A stretch of 64,000 nt of DNA from Larkinella punicea (GTDB lineage Bacteria; Bacteroidota; Bacteroidia; Cytophagales; Spirosomataceae), in the NCBI RefSeq assembly GCF_003334855.1, contig NZ_QOWE01000028.1, positions 59,721 through 123,720 of the forward strand, in the 5' to 3' direction. Position 1 is the first letter of the stretch; each line of letters begins with the position of its first letter. This document shows positions 52,325 through 60,421 of the stretch, piece after piece. The translations under genes were made by a program, and so were the position numbers. The notes under the pieces are model-generated. The model was not told the origin of the DNA. It searched no databases and saw only the letters and a list, made by a program, of their open reading frames with translations.

Positions 52325-53755
52325 ATGAATCGTCGTCATTTTATCCAACAATCCGCCGGAGTCAGTGCCGGTATCATGCTGGGCGTACAGCCGGTTTTTG
52401 CAACCCGCCAACCCGCTTTCCCGGTGGTTCGGGTGGCCGCCGACCAACGCAACTTCACCAGTGCCGCCGTCGAACGGGCGATTGAACGCGTGAAGAAAAC
52501 CGTCAAAGACCCCGAACTGGCCTGGCTTTTTGAAAATTGCTTTCCCAACACGCTCGACACCACCGTTCAGTTCAGCGAAGCGGGCGGAAAACCCGATACG
52601 TTCGTCATCACGGGCGACATCGACGCCATGTGGCTGCGCGACAGCACCGCCCAGGTGTGGCCGTATTTGCCGTTGACGAAAGAAGATGAACCCCTGCGGA
52701 AGCTGGTTGCGGGCGTAATTCGGCGGCAAACGCAGTGCATCAAACTCGACCCCTACGCCAACGCATTTTACTCCGACCCGAAAAAAGAAGGCGAATGGAA
52801 AAAAGATATTACCGCCATGAAACCGGGTTTGCACGAGCGGAAATGGGAACTTGATTCACTTTGTTACACGATCCGGCTGGCGTATCACTACTGGCAAACC
52901 ACCAACGACACCAGCCCCTTCGATGCCGACTGGGCCGACGCCATGCGTCTGGTTGTGAAAACCTGCCGCGAACAGCAGCGCAAAACCGGACCAGGCCCCT
53001 ACAAGTTTGGCCGCGAAACGTCGTGGTCGACCGATACCGTTCCGGGCAACGGCTACGGCAACCCGACGCGTCCTGTTGGCTTAATCCACAGCATTTTCCG
53101 CCCGTCCGACGACGCCACGGTTTTCCCGTTTCTGGTGCCGTCCAACTGGTTTGCGGTGGTATCGCTCCGGCAGGTAGCCATGATGATTGATAAAATCAGG
53201 CCCGATGCGGTTTTTGCGAACGAGTGCCGGGCGCTGGCCGACGAAGTGGAAAAAGCACTGAAACAATACGCCGTTTATACGCATCCGAAATACGGCAAAC
53301 TATATGCCCTGGAAGTCGACGGATTTGGCAATCATTTGTTGCAGGACGACGCTAATGTGCCCAATCTGATCTCATTACCGTATTTGGGAGCGGTTTCGGC
53401 CAGCGATCCCCTCTATAAAAACACCCGCCGGTTTTCGCTCAGCGCCGACAATCCGTATTATTTCCGGGGAAAAGCCGCCGAAGGCATCGGCAGTCCGCAC
53501 ACGCTGGTGAACAACATCTGGCCCATGAGTCTGACGATGCGGGCGCTCACTTCCACCGACGATCAGGAGATTCTGGCGCAACTCCGCCAGTTGAAAAAGA
53601 CCCACGCCAATACCGGTTTCATGCACGAGTCCTTCGACAAAGACGATCCGGCAAAATTCACCCGCAAATGGTTTGCGTGGTCTAATACGTTGTTCGGGGA
53701 GTTGATTCTGAAAGTGGTGAATGAACGACCGCAATTGCTGGGCAAGGTATTATAG
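52325..53755 (+). CDS. GH125 exo-alpha-1,6-mannosidase, Tat-exported
   Basis: 476 residues. A twin-arginine signal (NRRHFIQQSAG) is followed by the metal-independent GH125 alpha-mannosidase domain: DIDAMWLRDSTAQVWPY, QCIKLDPYANAFY, KWELDSLCYTIRLAYHYW and GFMHESFDKDDPAKFTRKWF are typical of the family. GH125 removes non-reducing alpha-1,6-mannose from glycans. It converges on the TonB receptor gene across a perfect 31-bp inverted repeat. Family call firm. Confidence 0.92.
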   Translation: MNRRHFIQQSAGVSAGIMLGVQPVFATRQPAFPVVRVAADQRNFTSAAVERAIERVKKTVKDPELAWLFENCFPNTLDTTVQFSEAGGKPDTFVITGDIDAMWLRDSTAQVWPYLPLTKEDEPLRKLVAGVIRRQTQCIKLDPYANAFYSDPKKEGEWKKDITAMKPGLHERKWELDSLCYTIRLAYHYWQTTNDTSPFDADWADAMRLVVKTCREQQRKTGPGPYKFGRETSWSTDTVPGNGYGNPTRPVGLIHSIFRPSDDATVFPFLVPSNWFAVVSLRQVAMMIDKIRPDAVFANECRALADEVEKALKQYAVYTHPKYGKLYALEVDGFGNHLLQDDANVPNLISLPYLGAVSASDPLYKNTRRFSLSADNPYYFRGKAAEGIGSPHTLVNNIWPMSLTMRALTSTDDQEILAQLRQLKKTHANTGFMHESFDKDDPAKFTRKWFAWSNTLFGELILKVVNERPQLLGKVL

Positions 53756-53883
53756 CCCTGACAGCGGTCGAAGACCCTGTCAGCGGCTACAGCTAAAGAC
53801 CCTGTCAGCAGCTACAATACCTTGCTCAGTGGCTAAAGACCCTGTCACTTAACCGCTGACAGGGTCTTCGACCGCTGTCAGGG
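53756..53883. terminator. Perfect 31-bp inverted repeat, bidirectional terminator
   Basis: Arms 53756-53786 and 53853-53883 are exact complements; the loop holds two more copies of AAAGACCCTGTCA. The arms directly follow the stop codon on one side and lie five bases from the end of the convergent gene on the other. Confidence 0.85.
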
Positions 53884-53888
53884 TTTTA

Positions 53889-56438
53889 TCACCATTTTAC
53901 GCCAACCGTCAGGAAGAAAGCCCGCCCGTCGGACGGCAAAATGCCGGGACCGGGGTAGCCCGTTGCCCGGCGGGTGTAATAAAATTCATTCGTCAGGTTG
54001 TTGACGCTGCCTTCCAGTTTGAGCCACCGGTAATTCCACGACAGCGAAAAATCCATGATGTGATAGGCCGGTATCCGTCCGACAACTCCCGAAAAACCGC
54101 CATCGACCGCGTTTGTCGCGTCGGAAAACTGGTCGGTTAGGTACGTAAACTGGAACGACGCTTTGAGGTTGCGATAGCCCCACCGCATGCCCGATTTGAG
54201 GTTGACGGCGGGAACAAACTCAACCTCATTGCCTTCTACCCCCGGAATCTGGCTGTTCACATACCGCGAACGGATCAGGGCCAGATTGCCGAAAACCGAC
54301 CAACCCCAGCGATCCGGCTGGGTTTTTAACAGCCGCAGCAGTTCCACTTCGCCGTACGACTCCAGCCCCACGATCAACGCCCGGCCGATGTTGGTCCGTT
54401 TGCGCAGAACACGGTCGTTTTCGTCGTAAAACTGCACTTCGCCAATGCGGTTTCCGTAGTTGAGCGCAAACAGACTCAGGTCATAATTCAGCACTTCGTT
54501 TTTCTCACCCCGTACGCCCACGTCCGCCGAAAAACCGCGTTCATCCTGCAAATTGGGATCGATCACTGCCGACGGGTTCGAAATCCGCATGTCACTGAAG
54601 GTGATCGAACGGTAATTCTGGGAGATGTTCCCGTACGCTTCAAGCTGAGCCGACGGCTTGTAACTCAGGCCAATACCGGCAATCAGAAAACCGCGCGGAT
54701 TGATCCGTTTCTCCTGTGTTTTGGTAATATCGATGATGTTGCCCGCCAGATCGCGGACGACGTTGCCATAGAAACCGTCGGCGGTGGTGCGGATGTGTTC
54801 ATAGCGCAAACCGGGCGTTATGGATACTTTTGAATTGAGGAAAAGTACATTTTCGGCAAAAAGCGAGACGTTCCGATTTGGGAAACGGTAGTCGGACGAC
54901 GTGAGTTGATCGGGTTCGATGAACGTAAAGTCCGCACTTTTTCCTGTTGGCCCCACACCTTGCCGACTGTGGTTGAAACCGTGGTAAAACCGGGTTCCGA
55001 CCAGAAAAACGCCGTCTTTTTGGCCCAGTTTATACCGGTTCAGAAACCGCCCTTCAAAACCCCAGTTTCGAAAATCGCCCGCGATCAAATCCCGCTCAAA
55101 GCTCTCGTTGTCGACCGTTGCCACGCGATTGGGCCGAAAACCCAGCGAATACCGGGAAGCCACCACGCCAAACGCAATCAGGTTAATGTCCGAACGGCGG
55201 TTTACTTTCCAGTCGTAATGCACATTGAACAGGTTCCAGTCCACCTTAAACCAGTTTCGCTCCCGGTTCGACTGTCGCGGATCGGCCCGAAACATGTCGT
55301 CACTCAACCCGCCCGGCTGCTGAGCCAGGTAGTCCATGTGCGTCACTTCCAGGCCGATTTTGGCTTCTTCGGTCAACTGGTAATGCAGATCGGCATAGAG
55401 GGTTTTGCTGTCGAAATGCGAATTGGGTCGCCAGCCGTCTGCCCGTTTGTACTGAAAAAAGGCGTAGTAACTCAGCTTTTTAGCCGTGCCACTCACGCTA
55501 TTGAACGAGTTGAAAAAACCAAACGAGCCCACGGTTTGCCGCGACGTCACTTCAACGGTTCGGTCGGTGACGGGCTGGCGCATTTCGAAATTGAGCAACC
55601 CGCCAAACTGCGTTCCGTATTGCAACGAAGCCGCCCCGCGCACGATTTTGATGCGTTTCAGGGCTTCCGTTGGGGGGGTGTAATAACTTTCGGGATAGCC
55701 CAGGGCGTCGGCGCTGATGTCGTAGCCGTTTTGCCGGACGTTGAAGTTCGACGTCCGGTTGGGGTCGAGGCCCCGGCCACCGATGCTCAGTTGCAAACCG
55801 CCCCCGTCGTTTTCCCAGATGTTCAGACCAGCCACCCGCGCATACACCTGCCGGGCGTTGTTGGTGGCCAGATTGGCGACCAGATTGTCGGGCAAAATCA
55901 CCTCCGATTTTTTGGCGGCAAAAATGGCCGTGCCTTCTACTTCGCGCAACCGGGTCATGCCAAAACTGCCCTGCTGAGCCGTAACGGTCACTTCCCGGAG
56001 CGTTTTTTCGGAACTTTCCAGCGAAATGTCAAGCGTCGTATCCGCGCGAACCGTCAGTTCGGTTTTGAACGGTTTGTGATTCAGGGAGAAAAACTGGAGT
56101 TGGTAGGTGCCGGTTTTCAGATTGGGAATGGTGAACTGCCCCAGACTGTCGGTCATAAAAATGTTCCGGGAGCCTTTCAGATACACGCTGCCCCCATCGA
56201 CGGGTACGCGGGTCGTTTTCTCCCGAACCAGCCCCCGTAAGGTGTGCTGGGCAATGCCGGGACTTAAGTTAAAAAGGAACAGAAAGCAGAAAATGTACAA
56301 AGCCCCTAAAGTCGTGCGCGATCCCGGTTTTGCCCCTAAATCCCCTAAAGGGGACTTGGACGCGGCAACATCCGGATTCAGAAAGTCCCCTTTAGGGGAT
56401 TTAGGGGCAAAATTTGATCTATAAACCTTTAATTTCAT
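53889..56438 (-). CDS. TonB-dependent receptor (FecA-like) with palindromic insert in the signal region
   Basis: About 849 residues. A hydrophobic signal core (LYIFCFLFLFNLSPGIAQ) is preceded by an n-region of about 45 residues, most of which (SPKGDFLNPDVAASKSPLGD) is encoded by a palindromic element at 56302-56408. Then a carboxypeptidase-like domain (VREKTTRVPVDGGSVYLKGS), plug (AARQVYARV-type, with LQLSIGGRGLDPNRTSNFN) and a 22-strand barrel ending in FFLTVGVKW. Upstream genes (HTTM, imelysin, DUF4856) point to iron or heme uptake. The ATG at 56438 overlaps the HTTM gene by 20 bases. Receptor call firm, substrate inferred. Confidence 0.88.
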   Translation of the reverse strand: MKLKVYRSNFAPKSPKGDFLNPDVAASKSPLGDLGAKPGSRTTLGALYIFCFLFLFNLSPGIAQHTLRGLVREKTTRVPVDGGSVYLKGSRNIFMTDSLGQFTIPNLKTGTYQLQFFSLNHKPFKTELTVRADTTLDISLESSEKTLREVTVTAQQGSFGMTRLREVEGTAIFAAKKSEVILPDNLVANLATNNARQVYARVAGLNIWENDGGGLQLSIGGRGLDPNRTSNFNVRQNGYDISADALGYPESYYTPPTEALKRIKIVRGAASLQYGTQFGGLLNFEMRQPVTDRTVEVTSRQTVGSFGFFNSFNSVSGTAKKLSYYAFFQYKRADGWRPNSHFDSKTLYADLHYQLTEEAKIGLEVTHMDYLAQQPGGLSDDMFRADPRQSNRERNWFKVDWNLFNVHYDWKVNRRSDINLIAFGVVASRYSLGFRPNRVATVDNESFERDLIAGDFRNWGFEGRFLNRYKLGQKDGVFLVGTRFYHGFNHSRQGVGPTGKSADFTFIEPDQLTSSDYRFPNRNVSLFAENVLFLNSKVSITPGLRYEHIRTTADGFYGNVVRDLAGNIIDITKTQEKRINPRGFLIAGIGLSYKPSAQLEAYGNISQNYRSITFSDMRISNPSAVIDPNLQDERGFSADVGVRGEKNEVLNYDLSLFALNYGNRIGEVQFYDENDRVLRKRTNIGRALIVGLESYGEVELLRLLKTQPDRWGWSVFGNLALIRSRYVNSQIPGVEGNEVEFVPAVNLKSGMRWGYRNLKASFQFTYLTDQFSDATNAVDGGFSGVVGRIPAYHIMDFSLSWNYRWLKLEGSVNNLTNEFYYTRRATGYPGPGILPSDGRAFFLTVGVKW
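56302..56408. repeat. Palindromic element inserted in frame in the TonB receptor gene (copy A)
   Basis: A conserved flank (56302-56331), then 26-bp arms 56332-56357 and 56383-56408 that are exact complements, around a 25-base centre (56358-56382). A second copy lies in the sigma-partner gene at 61383-61489, with the centre in the opposite orientation. Adds about 35 residues without breaking the frame. Confidence 0.9.
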
Positions 56439-57768
56439 CTCCAAAGGGTAAAATCCACTTTTTGGGCCGGAACGAGTCGGTTTCCCGGGCCAGGTTGACC
56501 GTTGGGTCAATGTACGGTTTGCCCAGCCGCCCATTCAGACTGACGTAGGTATCGGCAAAAACTTTCGGGTTTTGAAAACCCTGCCGGGCGTACTGGTCCC
56601 GCAGATACTGCGCAAACTGAACCAGCATATCCGGCTGCGTCGCCATCATTTTTTCCTGCAAAGGCGTCAGGTATTCGTGGTTGTTGACAACGGCCTGCCG
56701 CCCCGATTCGTCCACTACTTTAAATTGCACATGCCCCATTTTCTCCATCAGCATCACCCGCCACGAAAACCGGTAGCCTTCTTCCGACCAAAATAACTCG
56801 TTGGGATAGAGCGTATACCGAAAGGGAATCAGGATTTGTATGATGAAAAAAAGAGCCAGCAAGGATAACAGCCCCTTAGAATGTAGCGCGTTATAAATCA
56901 ATATCTTATGACGCACTAAAAGGTTATCAGGCAGGCGCAGCAATCGACATAGAACCGCAATGATCTTCTGGTGAAAACCGGCGGAGAAAAAGATCAGAGC
57001 GGCCACAATCATGATGTACGGAAACATGCCGATCGGGAACAGAATGACGGTTAGCACGTGAAAAACCACCACGGCAACATAGGCAAACGGCCGGGTGATG
57101 CGGTTGAGCAGCAAAAATGGAATGCTCAGGTCGTAGAGCGCACCCAGCCAACTGAACGCATACGCCGTTTCGCGGTAGTTGAACAGAAAACCGATGACCG
57201 GTAAATCGTTGCGACCGGGCAACCAGATCCGGAGCGGCAAGGCTTCCAGCAGCCAGTCGGAATTCAGTTTGGCCAGCCCGGCGTAGAGATACACAATGCC
57301 CATCATCAGCCGCAAACTGTCGATGGTCCAGCGGGGAATCTGGTCGTAGGAACCGCTACGGTTTCGGTAGGCATCCACCGAAAAATAGACATTGGCGGGC
57401 AGAAAAATGAGCAGAAACGCCACCAGGCTCACAAAATAATAGTGATTCAGGTAGGTACTTTTGTCCATCAGTTCGATGTACGTAAAGCTTAGAAAAAGCA
57501 GAATGGAAGCCACCCGATAGAACCAGCCCACGGCCACCAGCAGGGCACTGAGACCGCATGCCGTAAACAGCAGGTAGGTGTATTCACCGAGCGGTTTGAC
57601 AAACTCAAAACCGTAATACGGAAAGAAAAAGGTCGGTTTGATGTAAAGCTCTTCGATCCACCCTTTTGCCCAGAAACGAACGACGCTGCCCAGGATCATC
57701 ACACCAAAGGCGATTCGGAAGACGGCCAAAGGAGCCGCGGAGGTATATGTCCGAAAATACCGGCCCAT
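56419..57768 (-). CDS. HTTM domain membrane protein
   Basis: 449 residues with about 8-10 TM helices; conserved segments RIAFGVMIL, DKSTYLNHYYF, YAGLAKLNSDWL and LFPIGMFPYIM match the HTTM family, distant relatives of vitamin K-dependent gamma-carboxylase. Its start codon shares one base with the imelysin stop codon, and its end overlaps the TonB receptor start, so the three are translationally coupled. In Bacteroidota this set is a typical iron-related operon; the biochemical job of the HTTM protein here is unknown. Confidence 0.85.
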   Translation of the reverse strand: MGRYFRTYTSAAPLAVFRIAFGVMILGSVVRFWAKGWIEELYIKPTFFFPYYGFEFVKPLGEYTYLLFTACGLSALLVAVGWFYRVASILLFLSFTYIELMDKSTYLNHYYFVSLVAFLLIFLPANVYFSVDAYRNRSGSYDQIPRWTIDSLRLMMGIVYLYAGLAKLNSDWLLEALPLRIWLPGRNDLPVIGFLFNYRETAYAFSWLGALYDLSIPFLLLNRITRPFAYVAVVVFHVLTVILFPIGMFPYIMIVAALIFFSAGFHQKIIAVLCRLLRLPDNLLVRHKILIYNALHSKGLLSLLALFFIIQILIPFRYTLYPNELFWSEEGYRFSWRVMLMEKMGHVQFKVVDESGRQAVVNNHEYLTPLQEKMMATQPDMLVQFAQYLRDQYARQGFQNPKVFADTYVSLNGRLGKPYIDPTVNLARETDSFRPKKWILPFGDEIKGL

Positions 57769-58928
57769 CAGTCGCCGTCCGTGTCCACATAGGTGATGGT
57801 GATGCTCATGGCCGAGGTCATGTCCACTTTCAGCATTCGTACGGCTTTCTGCATTTCGGTGTAAACCACCACCACCGCAGCGTTATTGGTCTTGATTTCG
57901 TCGTGCAGATTCGGTTTCAGCGCGTTCAGTTTCGCGTTGGTCGATTCAAACTGCGCGTTGATCACCTCCACCAGCGACTTGCCGGTCTGGCTGTCTTTGG
58001 CGCCAAGGGCGTTGAGGTAACTTTTAAAACCGGGTCCCTCCTGCCCCGTTTTTACGTCTTTCCCGTTGAAAAAATCAATGGCAGCCTGGTGAGCGGTTTT
58101 GGCCAGAACCAGCGAAAGGTCTTTTTGATAGAACGCTTCCACTTTTTCGGGAGCCGCTACGCCGTTGGCCATCACGCCCGTCGGAATCCCGAATTTTCCC
58201 GAGCGAATGTATCGCTCATAATGAAGCACATAGCCATTGACCAGTTTCGAAGTCGAGCAACCCGCGTCGATGCCGGTGCAGTTTACAAACTTGTCGCGGT
58301 AGCCGCCCGTCGTCCACTCGGTCAGAACGGAGGTAAAAACCGTGTTCATCTGGGTCGTGATTCGCTTCAGGTAGGCAATCCGTTTGGCGGCATCCGCAGC
58401 CATCGTATACCGCAGCAGGATGGCATCGTCGGTGGCCGCAAGACCATTGATGAGGTAATCCAAAGCCGGGAAACCCTGTTTGGGATACGCGGCTGGCAAG
58501 TCCATCACCGCCGAACCCGAGACGATGTTCTCCTCAATACCGGTCACGTTGGCCGGATAGATGTTAAAAAAATACCGCAACGTCTGCGATTCCGCGGGGC
58601 CGACATCGAACAGTTCGACTTTTTGCCACTCGGTATAGGCATCGACCCAGGCCTGCCGGAATTCCGTCAATGTGGTTTGGTCGGGTTTGGCCGCAAAGGC
58701 CTCCGACTTCGTCCGCATCAGGTCGAATTTGGTCTTAAAATTGGCGTAGCCCGGCAGAATGATGTTGTCCGCCAGGTGCGTCAGCATCGCTTTGCGATCG
58801 GTGCCCACGGGAGTCGTAGGATTCGGATCGGGGTCCGGATCGGGCGTATCCTTGCTGGTCGAACAAGCCCAGACCAGCCCCAGAAAAGCAAACAAAAAAC
58901 CGACGGTTTTCCAACTAAAATGTGCCAT
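57768..58928 (-). CDS. Imelysin family lipoprotein
   Basis: About 386 residues with a lipoprotein signal (FLFAFLGLVWAC, Cys at about residue 21). The four-helix imelysin-type domain is recognisable by FRQAWVDAYTEWQKVELFDV and GFPALDYLING near the usual metal site, though the canonical GxHxxE reads PALDY here. Imelysins (EfeO, IrpA) are periplasmic or surface iron-uptake proteins. ATG at 58928 chosen over 59003 because the latter runs into a repeat. Operon with HTTM and the TonB receptor downstream and DUF4856 upstream. Confidence 0.85.
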   Translation of the reverse strand: MAHFSWKTVGFLFAFLGLVWACSTSKDTPDPDPDPNPTTPVGTDRKAMLTHLADNIILPGYANFKTKFDLMRTKSEAFAAKPDQTTLTEFRQAWVDAYTEWQKVELFDVGPAESQTLRYFFNIYPANVTGIEENIVSGSAVMDLPAAYPKQGFPALDYLINGLAATDDAILLRYTMAADAAKRIAYLKRITTQMNTVFTSVLTEWTTGGYRDKFVNCTGIDAGCSTSKLVNGYVLHYERYIRSGKFGIPTGVMANGVAAPEKVEAFYQKDLSLVLAKTAHQAAIDFFNGKDVKTGQEGPGFKSYLNALGAKDSQTGKSLVEVINAQFESTNAKLNALKPNLHDEIKTNNAAVVVVYTEMQKAVRMLKVDMTSAMSITITYVDTDGD

Positions 58929-58939
58929 ACTTAAAAATG

Positions 58940-59059
58940 GTTTACGGTTTTCGGTATACTGTTTACGCCGGGCCGTCGCTACGGTGGCTGACGCGCGCTT
59001 CATACGCGTCAGTCCCGGCGGGGAACCGCACCGTAAACAGTATACCGAAAACCGTAAAC
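58940..59059. repeat. Intergenic palindrome (GTTTACGGTTTTC family)
   Basis: Exact 28-bp inverted arms at 58940-58967 and 59032-59059, with a further small palindrome inside. The same sequence family occurs at 63689-63710. It may act as a processing or attenuation structure between the DUF4856 and imelysin genes. Confidence 0.75.
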
Positions 59060-59065
59060 GCTACA

Positions 59066-60235
59066 TTAATTCGTGATCTTGAACTTTGTCCGGATGGCCG
59101 CAGCGGCTGCATCGATTTTGGTGTTGGTCAACCCCCAGAAACCGTTCGGAGCCAGGATCAATCCCGCCAGGATGGTGTCCGAGAAAGCGGCATCAGCCCC
59201 GTTTACCTTGCAAAACCGCAGCGAGTAAATGAATCCCAGCCCTTCGCCAATGGCGTGGGCGCGGGCCGCATCGTTCGTTGCGTTCGTCTTCCATTTTCCC
59301 AAATAGCCCAAAGCCGCACCAGCCAGGGCTTTTTCCAGGGCCGGGCGCAGAATAGCGACCTGCGCTTTCAGGGTAGTCGGATCGTTGTTGACAATAGCCG
59401 CCCGTCCTTTCAGCAAGGCCGTATGAATTTTGGGGAAGTCTTCCTTATTATACTCCCAGAGGTATGAACCGATGAAACTTTCGCCGGACGATGTAGCCGT
59501 TGCTTTGCTGCCGTAGACCGGATTGGCCGTCAGCAAGCCGAAAATCTGATCCCAGTTGTGCTCCAGTTCGGTGTATTTTTTACCGGTGACCACTTTGGAA
59601 TTGTCCAGGGCCAGGTTTTTGTCGCTCAAGAGCACGTTGCTGATGTAATCGACCTGCACGGCTCCAATCATCGATTTCTGGATAATCTGGCCCCATTCGA
59701 TGCCTTTTTCGTCCACCAAATACGTTCCGAGCTTGCCCGCTTTGCCTTCCGACGCGGTAGCTGTTACGGATTTGCTGGCGGTGGCAATCGGTCCAAAAGC
59801 CGCTTCCAGGGTTTTACGTTCTTTTTCGGCTTCAGCCGCCGGCAGTGACGAAGCAAAGATCGACCGCAGGTTAACGCCCGACGTATTCAAAGCCGCATCG
59901 GTAAAAGGGTTGCCGGTGTTGGAAAACATGTTTTTCAGTACGGTCGAATCCAGCGTGGCGCCGGTTCCAACCGCCGTGCCGTTGTAGGTATTGATGGCGC
60001 GGAACATCAGGAGTTGGGTACTACCCGGTGTCAGATCGACGGTTTTAGCACCGCTGTTATCCGCAAAAAAGTTGGCGTACGCCGTGGTGTCCGTCAATTT
60101 GGAATAGTCGATAGCGGAACGCAGGTTCTCGGGTGGTGTGATGCCATTGTCATCGTCGTCTTTGCTACAGGCGATCAGACTGGCGGTTACCAATACAATG
60201 GGAATGTATCGGGATAGTAGATTTACGTTGAACAT
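59066..60235 (-). CDS. DUF4856 domain lipoprotein
   Basis: 389 residues with a lipoprotein signal (IVLVTASLIACS, Cys at about residue 23) and an acidic spacer (DDDDNG). Segments such as IEWGQIIQKSMIGAVQVDYI, ELEHNWDQIFGLLT and GFIYSLRFCKVNG fit the DUF4856 family, which usually accompanies imelysin in Bacteroidota. Probably the first gene of the iron-related operon, on the same strand as imelysin. The A+T-rich promoter region (60236-60360) contains ATTTAGACTGGTTATAA, reminiscent of an iron-box. Confidence 0.8.
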   Translation of the reverse strand: MFNVNLLSRYIPIVLVTASLIACSKDDDDNGITPPENLRSAIDYSKLTDTTAYANFFADNSGAKTVDLTPGSTQLLMFRAINTYNGTAVGTGATLDSTVLKNMFSNTGNPFTDAALNTSGVNLRSIFASSLPAAEAEKERKTLEAAFGPIATASKSVTATASEGKAGKLGTYLVDEKGIEWGQIIQKSMIGAVQVDYISNVLLSDKNLALDNSKVVTGKKYTELEHNWDQIFGLLTANPVYGSKATATSSGESFIGSYLWEYNKEDFPKIHTALLKGRAAIVNNDPTTLKAQVAILRPALEKALAGAALGYLGKWKTNATNDAARAHAIGEGLGFIYSLRFCKVNGADAAFSDTILAGLILAPNGFWGLTNTKIDAAAAAIRTKFKITN

Positions 60236-60279
60236 GATGGATTCGATAAAAAGGTAATTCTGCCGTAAATGTAATTACT

Positions 60280-60297
60280 ATTTAGACTGGTTATAAG
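60280..60297 (-). promoter_or_regulatory. Possible Fur-like operator upstream of the DUF4856 operon
   Basis: An imperfect A+T-rich palindrome around TATTTAGACTGGTTATAA, about 45 bases upstream of the first start codon. It is a weak match by eye to iron-responsive boxes; the operon content is the main support. Confidence 0.3.
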
Positions 60298-60368
60298 ATT
60301 ATTAGTAAGAATGTTTTTAAATAAGATTTTAATTTCCTGATAATCAAACATTTGATATAAAAACAGTA

Positions 60369-60406
60369 ATCCCGGTTCCGGTCAATAACGTCGCCAGAAC
60401 CGGGAT
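60369..60406 (-). terminator. Rho-independent terminator of the sigma/barrel operon
   Basis: Exact 10-bp stem (60369-60378 with 60397-60406) with GC-rich arms; on the minus strand it is followed by TACTGTTTTTAT. Confidence 0.75.
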
Positions 60407-60421
60407 CGCACTTGAGTGGAA

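Noticed and set aside
53756..53883. CRISPR-like direct repeats (AAAGACCCTGTCAG)
   Set aside because: Only three copies, irregular spacing, and they belong to a large inverted repeat between convergent genes; no cas genes.
54906..56240. 444-codon open frame on the plus strand
   Set aside because: Antisense to the TonB receptor; the peptide has no domain, signal or membrane pattern.
57666..58934. 422-codon open frame on the plus strand
   Set aside because: Antisense to the HTTM and imelysin genes, Arg/His/Gly-rich as expected of a shadow.
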